Shown here piece by piece: positions 47,442-57,359 of a stretch of DNA of 64,000 nt. The DNA is from Rhyzopertha dominica. Taxonomy: Eukaryota > Arthropoda > Insecta > Coleoptera > Bostrichidae. The notes under the pieces are model-generated. The model made no database searches, was not told the origin of the DNA, and saw only the letters and a list, made by a program, of their open reading frames with translations. The stretch spans positions 46,557,786 through 46,621,785 of the forward strand of contig QCXZ01000041.1 of assembly GCA_025024175.1 (NCBI GenBank), in the 5' to 3' direction. Numbering within the stretch: the first letter of the stretch is position 1; every line of letters begins with the position of its first letter. The translations under genes were made by a program, and so were the position numbers.

Positions 47442-50400
47442 AATTAAAGTCGTTATTAAATGTTTCGAATAACATGTCTTTGTAAAAACTATTGAATTTC
47501 AAACCAACAGTTTCGTAACTAAGAGATATGTGCATTATAATATATTATTAATAAGTAAATATATTTAAATTCTTGGGTGGCAGGCATGCATTGGTAATAA
47601 TTTGCGGTCGAAAACATTAGAAAGTGTGTCATTGCATTTACGCAGAATGCTGAATTTGCTTTAATTAGTTTGCAGGCAGAATGTCTGATCACACTTCATC
47701 GTCTAGATGCATTAGTGACACTGTGAATCGTCAAATTCACAATTCATTTACATTATGCATGGATATGTTGTACACGTCCCACTGCTGGCACGTTTTCTTG
47801 GCATACCACATTCTTAGAACTTGACACGACCGTATTCAATACATTAAACATTAGTTTTCATTAGGAAAACTTCTTCAACACCAGTTTTCTTTCGTAGCAA
47901 ATGTTTTCCGAGACTAATATATCACAAAGAGAGTGAAAGCATTTCTCGTAGCTATATAAAAATTTTCTTAGTGTGTACATACAAAAGTTTCTCCTAGTTT
48001 TGGTATTCCGACTGCATCGCTTGGAATTGAAAATCGACTTTTGCAAACCTTGGTGCGCCGGGTGCTGTTTTATTCATAAATTCGATTTAGGTTATCTTAG
48101 TGTGCCAAGAGTGCAGCGGCACAGTCCATCGCCCTAAATAAGAAACAGTACGGATAGCACACGCTTTATCAGTCGTCAAGAGAGATAAATCGCTCCTAGG
48201 TACGTTTGTATCTAGCAGATTGATGAGTTTTCCATAAACGCAGATAAAGACAGCAAACAATACCCCTCGCTAAACGCAACATACAATAACTTGTCANACT
48301 ATTAAACCCACNATTAGTCTCGAGTCGTATTGTTCTGAATAGCGCTTAAACCGTAGGTCGTAGACATTCTCAACTATAATGATCGTACTTGTTGATAGTC
48401 AAATTGTATCCTACGCCTACTCAGTCTAAGTGCTGGGGGCTTGAATATTATGAGGACTTGCTCCCATCCAATTTCACACTGCATTTAGCGTACAGTATGC
48501 TCCATTCAGGAATATACCGGCGGAGATGGGAATAATTTATACTAGATGTGTTGACATAACGGCTAACGCAGAATATCCACGGGATTGTAAGCGATCGTAA
48601 ATCAAAAATTAATATTCTAGTACGAAATCGTCGGTGCAAAGATAATGGAAGCGTGAAAAGCAAAAGAAATGAATTTTCATACCATAGCTACTGACTGAAA
48701 TAAAAATCTACTGTAATTGTAACTTTTAGTAACAAGCCCACAGTATATTTATTACCCAAAAAGTAAATTTAAATACAAAAAACAGCTTTCACTTCTCTCA
48801 AAAATCTAGACAGACAAAGGTCTATCAAGACTATAAATTATTATCTGAATTTCCTGAACTGACCTGACTAGCAGATGCTATGCAAAACTTGGCAAAACTG
48901 ATTTTAAGAAAGATCTAATGTCCCGTCAAATGCATAGTTAGAGTTGCAATTCAATTTAACCTGTTGCAAGGAAAATGGAATAGTTTTTCTTCTTCGTTTA
49001 AAGCTAAAATCAACTTTGATAAAGAGAAGAGGATCCTACCTAGTGAGATTAAACCTTTATTTAAGCTCGTACAATTACAATTGAGTCAAAAGAAAAGTAA
49101 TTGTAAGTAATTGTAAAATTATTTTATCATTTATAGCTTTAACAGCAACATTATTTTGTAACGCGACAGACCCATGGTAAAAAGTACAAAATTTGTTGAA
49201 CTAAGGTATTATGTTATTTTTCTTCAGTGCAACTTTGCACGACATCAGTCTCTTGCACACTGCAGAATGTCCATGCATGGAATATTTCTTTATTTTATTA
49301 AAAATTAATTTTTAAGTTTGCACAGTAACAAGGTAAAGTGAATGATAATATATATAACACGCCATGAAGTTATTTTTTACAAATCAGTATCATATTATAA
49401 GGGTTTATAGAGTGTTCGTCAAGTTAAACTGTTAAACAATTTCTGTTCATTCTCATTAATCATCTCAAATTACATAATACACTTAAATAAAAGTATGTAT
49501 TTTAGGATCCTAGACTGATGATATATTTTAGGACACGTTAGCACATTTTGTTACGAAGAATTCAAAATGGTTTTAGCATCTTGTCTGTCATGATTTATCT
49601 CATCCTCGAACGACTTGTTTTTACTCATACATATTAATACTTCTTCTGTATATCTTCGTCTAATTCAGAACATTACTCAAGCCTTGCCGTTCGCAAATCC
49701 AACAATTCTTTGTGCAATAGATCATAATCATAGTATGATTCTTTTATTGGATCTTAATTTGTTTCATTAGCTGTATTTCTTTGCAATTGTGATCCTTATC
49801 AGTATTTTTTCTTATTCTTCGATAATTTTAAACGAAAACTCAAAGGTATATTGTTTCTTCTAGAAGTATTATTTGACTAATGACGTTGATGAATTACTCA
49901 TTATATGTACATAGCTAGCTAAGAGATTGCAACCAAACATTTTTAAAACATTCGTAGACCATTTTGAAGTTTTTGCATAATCGTTTATAATTTATTTGCT
50001 TTGTCAGGTCCAAACTATAAATATAGATAATCAAGTGATAATCTCTTAAACATTTTGTACAGAAATTTAATGCAATTAGAGTAGATACGAATATACCTCA
50101 ATAGGTTACAAAGATATTCCAACATAAATCTAATTAGTGTATAACTATTGCATTTTAGAATATACCAAAAGGCTTTATTTTGCACTATTTGGAATTAATT
50201 TTTTACTAATGTAGTAGTAGAAGTTGGGACTAATTATCATCTTGAAAGCCAACGTTCTGTCAGAAAATATGGCTGTTCAAAATTTTTTATGTGTTGGTTT
50301 TAATAGTGTATTACGGTAAAAAATATGCCTACATACCAATCGCTGGACACAAAACCCCAAAATTTTGAGTAAGATTTAAATAAATAAAGTACAAAATTCG

Positions 50401-50803
50401 TTTTAAAAAGAGAGGTTAGAAAACGATACTCTGCGATGAGGCTAGCGCGTGACGTAGAAAACCATAAGTGGCATAAGTATAACTTGCAATTTTTCACCAA
50501 ATTGGATGAAATTAATTTTAACTTTAAACTGGTTTCTTTACAGGGACTTGTGCCTGTTCTAGAATAAAAAATGTTAAAATGTCATTAAGCTATATCATGT
50601 ACCGTGTAATTTTGACTTGGACTCCAGCAATCAGGATAATATTTCTGAAATGGCATAGCCATTTTCCAATTATGCACCCATACGTGAACTTAGTTTTTTG
50701 TATTTAGCTTTCCTTTGTTTAATGCCTCCTTTCCAAGAATATTTATAAAAGTATTGTACAAAAGAAGCACCAAAAAATATTCACTCCAATTAAACCATCT
50801 CCT
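47442..50803. other. Intron, nothing recognised
   Basis: AT-rich. Minus frames at 47861-48046 and 48448-48663 are short and unassigned. Confidence 0.45.
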
Positions 50804-51690
50804 TTTACTTCCACATCCAACGGATGGGAAGTATTGTATCGCGAAAAAAATTTTCAAAAATTTTTATTTGCTCATTCGCTTTAAAATGGTCGAAAACGTA
50901 AAAAAACAAAAATTGAGCAAAGAAAATTTCTTGTCTGTGTCTGTGTGTCTGTGGTTTTGTTTGTGGACACGAAAACTTTCGAAAGACTTAATTTATGAAC
51001 TTGAAATTACGCAACTACCCAAAGCGACCTATTGATTTTGGGGTAAGTAGGGTATCGGGAAGGGGGCGAAATTGGGAGGTAACTACCCTTTTTGCAATTT
51101 TTTTTTCGTTTTAGTATGTGATTAGTAGTATAACTGAGAGTATTATTCGCCCTTAGAAATTTTCGGTGCAGCAAATTGTTTAGAAGATATTAGCAAAAAA
51201 GCGTCACTTAAAGAAAACAGTTTTTCCTAAATATCTCCAAATATACAATATATTCAATATATTCAAAAAATGAAAATACCATTAGATAGGAAATAAAATT
51301 TCTCACAAAAAGTGTCTTAGAATATTTATCCAAAATTTTAACAGTTACAAAATATTTCCAAAAAACGTATTTTGGTCCCCTACTCGTACGATTTTTTTTA
51401 AATTTTGGTGTTATATAGGAAATCAAAATTCTGATCGAAAAGCACTCTAGTGAGTTTTTTGTTAAGTTAAAACTTTTCGAGTTATTTGGAAAAAACAATA
51501 TTATAAAAATTAATGTATTTTTGCTAATATCACGAGGACTGTTTGTCTTAGAAAAAATGTGTAGAGAGAAAAAAATGCTCAAAACCTGATTACTAATCGT
51601 ATAGTATAAGAAATAAATACGTAAATGCCATTTTTACAGTTGGATGTGGAAGTATTGATTTAATTTGCAGCGGTTTTTTATTCCTACTTC
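50804..51690 (+). repeat. Interspersed repeat (family A), full copy without insertion
   Basis: Starts ACTTCCACATCCAACGGATG and ends near TTGCAGCGGTTTTTTA. It is collinear with 22334-23545 once the 291-bp palindrome there is removed. At about 890 bp it defines the unit length. Near its right end GTTGGATGTGGAAGTA is the reverse complement of the left-end TACTTCCACATCCAAC. Confidence 0.8.
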
Positions 51691-51869
51691 CAAGAATTCT
51701 ATACGACTCCTACACTAGTGAGGTGTGCTCATAAATTTTGGCTGGGGGAGGGGGGTGATAACTATGCGCCTACGTAGAGGAGGGGTGTGGGGTAAAAGAG
51801 GAAAAACCGCAACTTAATAAAACACAAAATTAATCTATTTTGTTATTCAAAGCTAAAGCGCAGTTTTGC

Positions 51870-52239
51870 TTTTCGCAAGGTGTGTACAGCATCCCATGCA
51901 GCTGTGGGAAGGTTTACATCGGCCAAACCGGAAGCCACATCAGCACGAGAATCAAGGAGCACATGAGGGACACCAGAGACCGGCGAGGTGATAGGTCGGC
52001 TGTAGCAGAACATCGAATGGAGACTGGCCACATCATCAAATTCGAGGAAGCACAAATGCTGTCGAGGGAAGCGAGATTCTGGCCGATACTGTACAAGGAA
52101 GCCATCGAAATCCAGAAGGACCCGCACAATTACAACCGAGACCGGGGCATCGACCTACCTGGAATCTGGAAACCGGTCATGCGTAACAACGCCCACGCGT
52201 CAGTGACCCGGACGAGTATAAATACCCGAGCAGGCTAGG
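51870..52239 (+). pseudogene. GIY-YIG endonuclease domain of Penelope family 2
   Basis: The frame reads GVYSIPCSCGKVYIGQTGSH, then STRIKEHMRDTRDRRGDRSA, AVAEHRMETGHIIKFEEAQM, EAIEIQKDPHNYNRDRGIDL and PGIWKPV. It has GVY...YIG, the CSCG pair, the catalytic Arg in TRIKEH, the H in AEH and the terminal W.P. The domain itself is uninterrupted, but the RT is absent, so this is a 5'-truncated copy. It is GC-rich and clearly different from the family at 18 kb and 62 kb. Confidence 0.88.
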
Positions 52240-52253
52240 ACACTTCAGTTTCA

Positions 52254-53067
52254 AGCCGCCGATGATCTAGAAGACTGGTTCTCCCGATGGAGAATAGGAG
52301 TCAACGCCGAAAAGAGCTCTGCTTTGTTTCTGACCAAAAGGAGGAAGCAGCCCGATCGAAACATTGAGATCTTCGACCGCGACATCCCGTGGAAACGAGA
52401 AGCCAAATACCTGGGTATAACCATCGACAGGAAGCTGCTGTGGAAATCGCACATAGAAGACCGAGCCAACAAGACGACGGCCGCGCTGACCAGCCTCTAT
52501 TGCCTGCTGAGCAGCGACAACAAGCTCTTGATCTACAAGACCATACTCCGGCCGATGATGACATACGGATGTGCTACATGGGGTTACGCATCCGCTACAC
52601 ACATCAAACGTCTCCAGGTTATCCAGAGCAAGGTTCTCCGCATGGCCGTCGACGCTCTCTGGTGCGTCAGGAATTCTCAGATACACAGAGATCTAGAAGT
52701 TCCCACGATCCAGGAATTCATCCGAGAAGCAGCAGCCAAGGCATTCCACAAAGCGGACGTCCACGAAAACCCCCTCATTTGTAATCTGGGAGATTACGAA
52801 GAAGAGGAAACTCGTACCCACAAGAGGCCCAAGATGATGTTACTACAATAGTACGAAGCCCTGCCGACGTCCAAGGGCAGCCGCGATATGTGAACCGGCC
52901 AACCGGGTGGCATGAACCTCACAGTCGCGGCAACTTAACATGACCATGATATTTCAATAAAAATACCATATCTACCCAAGTTTCCCACATGAATGTTTCA
53001 CAGATGACAGGAGAAAATGATATTTATATTAGGTGCTCCATAACAGCAGACGCAAAAGTCAAAGTCA
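52254..53067 (+). pseudogene. Jockey-type LINE 3' fragment inserted in Penelope
   Basis: The reading DDLEDWFSRWRIGVNAEKSS, FLTKRRKQPDRNIEIFDRDI, KREAKYLGITIDRKLLWKSH, KTILRPMMTYGCATWGYASA, IKRLQVIQSKVLRMAVDALW and DLEVPTIQEFIREAAAKAFH is the RT thumb and C-terminal end of a Jockey-clade ORF2. It is open for about 175 codons from 52324. CACTTCAGTTTCA occurs at 52241-52253 and 53068-53080, a target-site duplication. The codons are GC-rich and intact, so the insertion looks fairly young. Confidence 0.85.
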
Positions 53068-53085
53068 CACTTCAGTTTCAGAGCT

Positions 53086-53130
53086 ACTTCTGAGGAAGAC
53101 ACCGACATGAGTGTCGAAACGTCAAGGTCT
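53086..53130 (+). ncRNA. Hammerhead-ribozyme motif of Penelope family 2
   Basis: CTGAGGA (53090-53096, the CUGANGA core), A, stem II GACAC/GTGTC (53098-53102 and 53111-53115) closing an 8-nt loop, then GAAAC-GTC (53116-53123). CTT before the core and AAG after GTC can pair as a short stem I. All core bases match the hammerhead consensus, apart from the extra A that Penelope elements commonly show. Confidence 0.65.
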
Positions 53131-53221
53131 AATAACCAACGTGGGAACCAGCCCGGAAAACAACATGTCATGAACACCCATTGATTATGTTTTATGGTAT
53201 TATTCGCTTTTCATAACTTAC

Positions 53222-53480
53222 CTTAAGTCCTTGTCTATACGCTTCCGATCCAACTTCCACGCTGGATACGAAAAATCCTGTTCCGTGCTCGCGACCACCC
53301 CTGATGCTGAAACCCAGACTGGGCCCATGTCTACAGGTCAGGCCTGGGGGTGGCAGGGTGCCGTGCATCGGTCGCACCAGCCGCACGGTTCTAACCCTCG
53401 ACGAGCGGCTGCTTACGCTGCCAGACAACGTCTCTGAACTGACGGTGGAGGAATAGTAATCGGGAATCGCGATCATTGTG
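53222..53480 (-). CDS. USH1C: Harmonin-like gene, exon with N-terminal half of PDZ1
   Basis: The exon follows a pyrimidine-rich acceptor (ctttttgtttcag) and ends at a GTAAGT donor (53221-53216). A Met codon at 53476-53474, in the context CACAATG, opens 85 residues. A Ser/Arg-rich leader of about 28 residues comes first, then PDZ1 strands. VRTVRLVRP is the first strand, SLGFSIRGG (about 53-61) is the carboxylate-binding loop, and GTGFFVSSVEVGSEAYRQGLK runs up to the splice. The exon ends in phase 0, exactly where the 20414-20522 exon resumes with VGDQIV. The frame is open to the acceptor, so upstream coding exons, for example a harmonin N domain, are possible. The ATG is my preferred but unproven start. 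A Penelope-like insertion ends only about 50 bases downstream of the donor. Confidence 0.87.
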
Positions 53481-53985
53481 CTGAAACAAAAAGCGACGAT
53501 GTAGTTAAAGAGCGGCGTTAGATGTTTTTCTTTGAATGGTTGAAATGCCAAATCCTTAACGTCTATCTATATTTTTGTTCTCTATAGAAGTTGATATAAG
53601 GTGCTAGGGTTAATTGTTAACTGAAGGAGAAATAAAAACAACCAGTAACACTTCATAGTAGTAATACCCGACTGTAGCAAATTGAACAGATATTAAGACT
53701 AGAATTCAATATTTTGAAGAAAATGCTGATCAATGTCACGTACTGTTAAATGTCAATTTTTGTATCTGCGTTATTATTAAAATAAAAGGTGTTTTTGTAC
53801 GTTTATTAATTTCTTGCTATGTTTAGAATCGCTGTTAATAAGATAAAAACTAAAATCGAAGCGAATGCGTATGCGTGCGATTAATTGTTTTGGCGAGAAA
53901 TATCAGCGTCGCGAGGAGATGCAAAAGTAGGCAATGAGTATTGATGTGTCATTTTTGACAGAGAGAAATGTTCTTGATTTTGGCT
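53481..53985. other. Upstream of PDZ1 exon (intron or 5' flank)
   Basis: It contains the acceptor pyrimidine tract. There is no clear upstream exon, TATA box or CpG island that would settle where transcription starts. Confidence 0.4.
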
Positions 53986-54099
53986 CAGTGAGAGCGAGGT
54001 CTTTGGCCATGATGTGCCTCAGGCAGTGAGAGTAAGGTCTTTGGCCATGATGTGCCTCAGGCAGTGAGAGTAAGGTCTTTGGCCATGATGTGCCTCAGG
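53986..54099. repeat. Tandem repeat, 3 x 38 bp
   Basis: The unit CAGTGAGAGTAAGGTCTTTG continues GCCATGATGTGCCTCAGG, three times in a row. The first unit differs at two bases. Confidence 0.95.
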
Positions 54100-54740
54100 C
54101 AGTTTTAAACCCCTAGCGCAGAGTGCCCGGTTAACAGCCGTGGTTCCTTCGAGTGGGTGACTTGCATTCCGGGGGGTAATGCGGGCTGCTCGAATGACAT
54201 AGTTCTGGTGGAGAGGGTAGCCTTATTAGGTGCCCCCGATCCGGGCTATTGGAATGCGACCCTATAGGCCTTAGGGTGAGCGTTCGGGGAAGCCTCTACT
54301 ATTTCAGGTTGACACTAGCTAGTTGTTGAAGAGAGAAAACTAACAAGGTATTCATAACCACCATTGACTCATGATGTAATCTAAGGGATAAAGAGAGAAA
54401 ACTAACAAGGTATTCATAACCACCATTGATAAAGATGTAATCTCAGGGATGAAGCCATAGACAGGACAAGCATGAGGCCCTGGGGTGAAAACCCCTCTGA
54501 GAGTCTTAACTGTATCTGTTTGAGTTTAACGGATGAGTAACTTATGTTTTGTTTTTGCATCTCCCGCGCGTATGTGAAACCGCCTTGTCTGTCCACCGGA
54601 GTGACCGCATTGTTATGACCCACGGATGTAGGCGGCGATAATGTAAGTTTTTCTTGGATATTCCCGCATTAGTTTTTCTATGTTTTTCAGTACGTTCTCG
54701 ATTAAGCTGGAAAAGCAAAGCGTTAATAAACATTTTGCAC
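54100..54740. other. GC-rich block with 62-bp direct repeat, probably mobile-element UTR
   Basis: Immediately after the 38-bp array comes a GC-rich block (GCCGTGGTTCCTTCGAGTGG). Two copies of a roughly 62-bp unit (54329-54390 and 54391-54450) beginning AAGAGAGAAAACTAACAAGG follow. The look is that of a LINE untranslated region, but no ORF identifies it. Confidence 0.4.
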
Positions 54741-54899
54741 AGACTTCAAATCACAGTTTGACATAACTGCCACTGTGTTGAGATAATGCTTATACTTACA
54801 AAAAAGGATAATCAAATGATAGTACTACACGTCCCCATAGTAATATATTTTTCGAAAGTCCTATGCGAGTCAGACCACAGCCCTAAATTCCGTGCGTCT

Positions 54900-55100
54900 A
54901 AAAAAAAGTGTATACAAAAAATAACACAATTGTCGTATATAAAATCTCGGGAGATAGCAACCTCCTTCGAAGCACATTGAGACACCAAATATACCAGGAG
55001 AACATTACCCAACAAGAACACAAAAGCCACCCAAGAAAAATAAGAAGAAGAGCTGGACGAAGAAATCATAGTGAGAAGAACAGAAAGAAACAATAAGTAA
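54900..55100 (+). pseudogene. OTU-like protease fragment 1, active-site Cys lost
   Basis: VYKISGDSNLLRSTLRHQIY then QEHKSHPRKIRRRAGRR follows the N-terminal pattern of OTU cysteine proteases (KI..DGNCLFRAL...IYG...H...R..V). Leu stands where the catalytic Cys should follow GDSN. OTU domains occur in several transposon classes, including Helitrons and some retroelements, so the source is probably mobile. The family call rests on pattern memory. Confidence 0.5.
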
Positions 55101-55419
55101 GAAAGTAACACGGAAACAAGTTCAGCCACAGGTAGATGGAGTAGCCCTAAAGAAGATCCAATGTATAGAAAAGAAAATTAGGAGGAAAAGACGAGGAAAT
55201 TTACGATATAATAATATCACTCTATTTAGAGTTCCAGCAAGCGAATGTATAAGCACATATGAAATCACTCAAAGCGTCGATATCATCAAGAAACAGCAAC
55301 ATAAATAGGAACCAAACAAATATATTAAATTCTAAAATTTCAAGTTCATGATATGTTTTAATGCTACGCTCTTGCGTTTACATCGTTATTGTGATTGTCG
55401 TTACAGTGAAGTAGTTATC

Positions 55420-55665
55420 TAGACAGGTGTATACAGGGAATCACGTAATCGAAGTACAAAAAATCCAGCAAGACGGAAACTACCAAATATACGTTGAAAT
55501 ACATTACCAACAGCAACACAAACACCCCGTAAGAGAAATAAGAAGAAAAGTTGCAAATCACATTAGACAAAACATATGCAAGCTCAGAAGACCTTGGAAG
55601 AAATTATTCATGAACCACGAACAAAATACTTCTTGGAAGGTCCAAAAACACTTATATCGATGATA
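55420..55665 (+). pseudogene. OTU-like protease fragment 2, active-site Cys lost
   Basis: VIEVQKIQQDGNYQIYVEIH then QHKHPVREIRRKVANHIRQN has the same pattern as the fragment at 54900-55100. Tyr replaces the Cys after QDGN (a TGC to TAC type change). Between the two lies another coding-like reading, YNNITLFRVPASECISTYEI, in the plus strand. The pair may be a duplication or two parts of tandem relics. Confidence 0.5.
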
Positions 55666-55679
55666 ATCGATATTGCAGG

Positions 55680-56010
55680 TAAGGGCTGTTCTCCAAAATT
55701 ATAGATTTATTTACTAAATTTCTCAGTGAGTTATAATAATCCCAATAACTTTGATTTTCAGTTTTCTTACAGCGACTGAGGGCCTTATAACGTAGAGGCA
55801 CCATAAGCCTAAGATTATTAGAGAGCCAGGAGGCTCTACGCTAAGTGAGTTCATGTTTGACGATAGGAACATGATTGTTGTTTCTGTAGAAGTTAATAAT
55901 TTAGAAATTCAACTTTGTCGTTCTGCAGTCTGCACTAAAATAACTAAAAAAACGAAATCCAATAAATTACTACACTTCTGAACTGCAGGAGAGGTCACAT
56001 CTAAGTGATC
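55680..56010. other. Flank before mariner copy 2, nothing recognised
   Basis: AT-rich, no coding or repeat feature seen. Confidence 0.5.
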
Positions 56011-56012
56011 TA

Positions 56013-57343
56013 CGAGGCATGTTTTTTAAGTAAGTACCGTTTTGCGATTCCGCCGCCGCAGCGCTACGGTCGGCGTTCCGCGCATGCGCGCTGGTTACCT
56101 ACATCTCTTGTCTACGCACTGACGCCATTACAGTTTGATTCTTCATTGTATACGTTGTTTACTGAGTGTTTAAGATGCCTCCGACAATCGTGAGTCCCGC
56201 CGATTGTGAAGTACGGGCTGTTATACGATTTCTTAGTGCTAAAGGCGTAAAACCGATCGATATTCATCGTGAGATCTGTGAAGTTTACGGACAAAACATT
56301 ATGAGTGGTGGAATGGTAAGGAAATGGGTGAGAGCATTTAAAGATGGTCGCACAAATGTGCATGATGAAGAACGGAGTGGGCGTCCTTCGGTCGTTAATG
56401 AAGATTTGGTGCAGAAAGTGAACGAAAAGGTGAGAGAAAACAGACGCTTTACAATTTCATCATTGTGCGACTGCTTTCCTCAATATTCTCATAGTGTTTT
56501 GTATCGCATTGTGATCGAAAACTTAAATTATCGGAAATTGTGTTCACTTTGGGTTCCGAAAATGTTGACGGATTTGCACAAAACCCAACGTTTAGGCAGT
56601 GCATTGACTTTCCTTGAGCGGTACCACAATGAAGGTGGAGATTTTTTAGACCAAATTGTTACTGGTGACGAAACATGGGTGGTCTACGTCACACCAGAAT
56701 CGAAACAACAATCCATGGAATGGCGACATTCATCATCACCCAAAAAAGTGAAGTTTAAGCAAACAATTTCTGCCCGGAAAATCATGTGCACAGTTTTTTG
56801 GGACAGAAAGGGAGTATTGCTAGTGGAGTTTCTGCCTCGTAATGAGACAATCAATGCAGCGTCTTATTGTAAGACATTGAACAATCTGCGTCATGCAATC
56901 CAGAACAAAAGACGTGGCAAGTTGAGTAAGGGTATCGTTTTGCTGCATGACAATGCCCGTCCACATATGGCTAATCGGACCAAAGATCTCATCAAATCTT
57001 TTAAATGGGAAACTCTAGATCATCCTCCATACAGCCCTGATCTGGCGCCCAGCGACTACCATTTGTTCCTGCACTTGAAGAAACGCCTGGATGGTCAGCG
57101 CCTTCAAGACGATAACGAAGTCGAAACATTTGTGATACAGTGGTTAACAAGTCAGGCGGCAGAATTTTATGAGGAGGGTATTCAAAAACTGGTGCCACGT
57201 TATGACAAGTGCCTCAATATTCACGGAAATTATGTAGAAAAGTAGATTAAGGTACAGGCTTTCATGTAAGATAAAATTATTGCGATATCTTTGCATGTCT
57301 TTTTTTAATTCCAAAACGGTACTTACTTAAAAAACATGCCTCG
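56013..57343 (+). mobile_element. mariner element, copy 2, structurally intact
   Basis: TA at 56011-56012 and 57344-57345 flanks perfect 32-bp inverted repeats beginning CGAGGCATGTTTTTTAAGTA. The 1331-bp element holds one uninterrupted transposase gene. It is inserted just upstream of a Tc1-like relic. Confidence 0.95.
56175..57245 (+). CDS. mariner transposase, apparently intact
   Basis: This is a 356-residue protein starting MPPTIVSPADCEVRAVIRFL, the usual mariner length. The N-terminal half has helix-turn-helix DNA-binding segments (GMVRKWVRAFKDGRTNVHDE, RSGRPSVV). WVPKML is the linker motif before the catalytic domain. The DDD triad is complete: Asp165 in VTGDETW, Asp259 in HDNARPH and Asp294 in PPYSPDLAPSDYHLF, with 34 residues between the last two (D34D). 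Transposases of this type cut and paste the element at TA sites using the inverted ends. No stop or frameshift is seen, so the copy could be active. It can be compared residue by residue with the broken copy at 31689-32763. Confidence 0.95.
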   Translation: MPPTIVSPADCEVRAVIRFLSAKGVKPIDIHREICEVYGQNIMSGGMVRKWVRAFKDGRTNVHDEERSGRPSVVNEDLVQKVNEKVRENRRFTISSLCDCFPQYSHSVLYRIVIENLNYRKLCSLWVPKMLTDLHKTQRLGSALTFLERYHNEGGDFLDQIVTGDETWVVYVTPESKQQSMEWRHSSSPKKVKFKQTISARKIMCTVFWDRKGVLLVEFLPRNETINAASYCKTLNNLRHAIQNKRRGKLSKGIVLLHDNARPHMANRTKDLIKSFKWETLDHPPYSPDLAPSDYHLFLHLKKRLDGQRLQDDNEVETFVIQWLTSQAAEFYEEGIQKLVPRYDKCLNIHGNYVEK

Positions 57344-57359
57344 TATATGTAAGTCTTCT

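Larger units (their letters stand above)
51860..53170 (+). mobile_element. Penelope-like element, second family, split by LINE
   Basis: The left part is a GIY-YIG domain (51870-52235). The right part (53068-53170) is its 3' untranslated end with a hammerhead motif. A LINE 3' fragment with a 13-bp target duplication lies between. The right end is about 50 bp from the donor of the harmonin-like PDZ1 exon. Confidence 0.8.
1593..53480 (-). other. USH1C: Harmonin-like PDZ scaffold gene, partial (gene span)
   Basis: This is a minus-strand host gene assembled from four exons: 53222-53480, 20414-20522, 11876-11900 and 1593-1730. All internal borders are GT-AG, and the phases at the three junctions (0, 1 and 2) fit without a stop. 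The joined product gives a whole PDZ domain, then SVGMIPVK, then DPLSWQII, then the opening strand of a second PDZ domain. Harmonin, the USH1C scaffold that links cadherins, myosin VII and actin in microvilli and stereocilia, has this order after its N-terminal domain. The introns are about 32.7, 8.5 and 10.1 kb and are full of transposons. The 3' part lies beyond position 1. Whirlin/dyschronic is the main alternative, but the IPVK...PLSWQ linker fits harmonin better. The family name is from memory and no search was run. Confidence 0.85.

Noticed and set aside
51208..51582. 124-codon minus-strand frame inside the family-A repeat
   Set aside because: Same repeat, opposite strand, and not conserved between copies.
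53231..53437. Plus-strand open frame over the PDZ1 exon
   Set aside because: Antisense shadow of the PDZ coding sequence.
54786..54980. Separate small gene upstream of the first OTU-like relic
   Set aside because: It overlaps the OTU-like reading in another frame and has no family resemblance.
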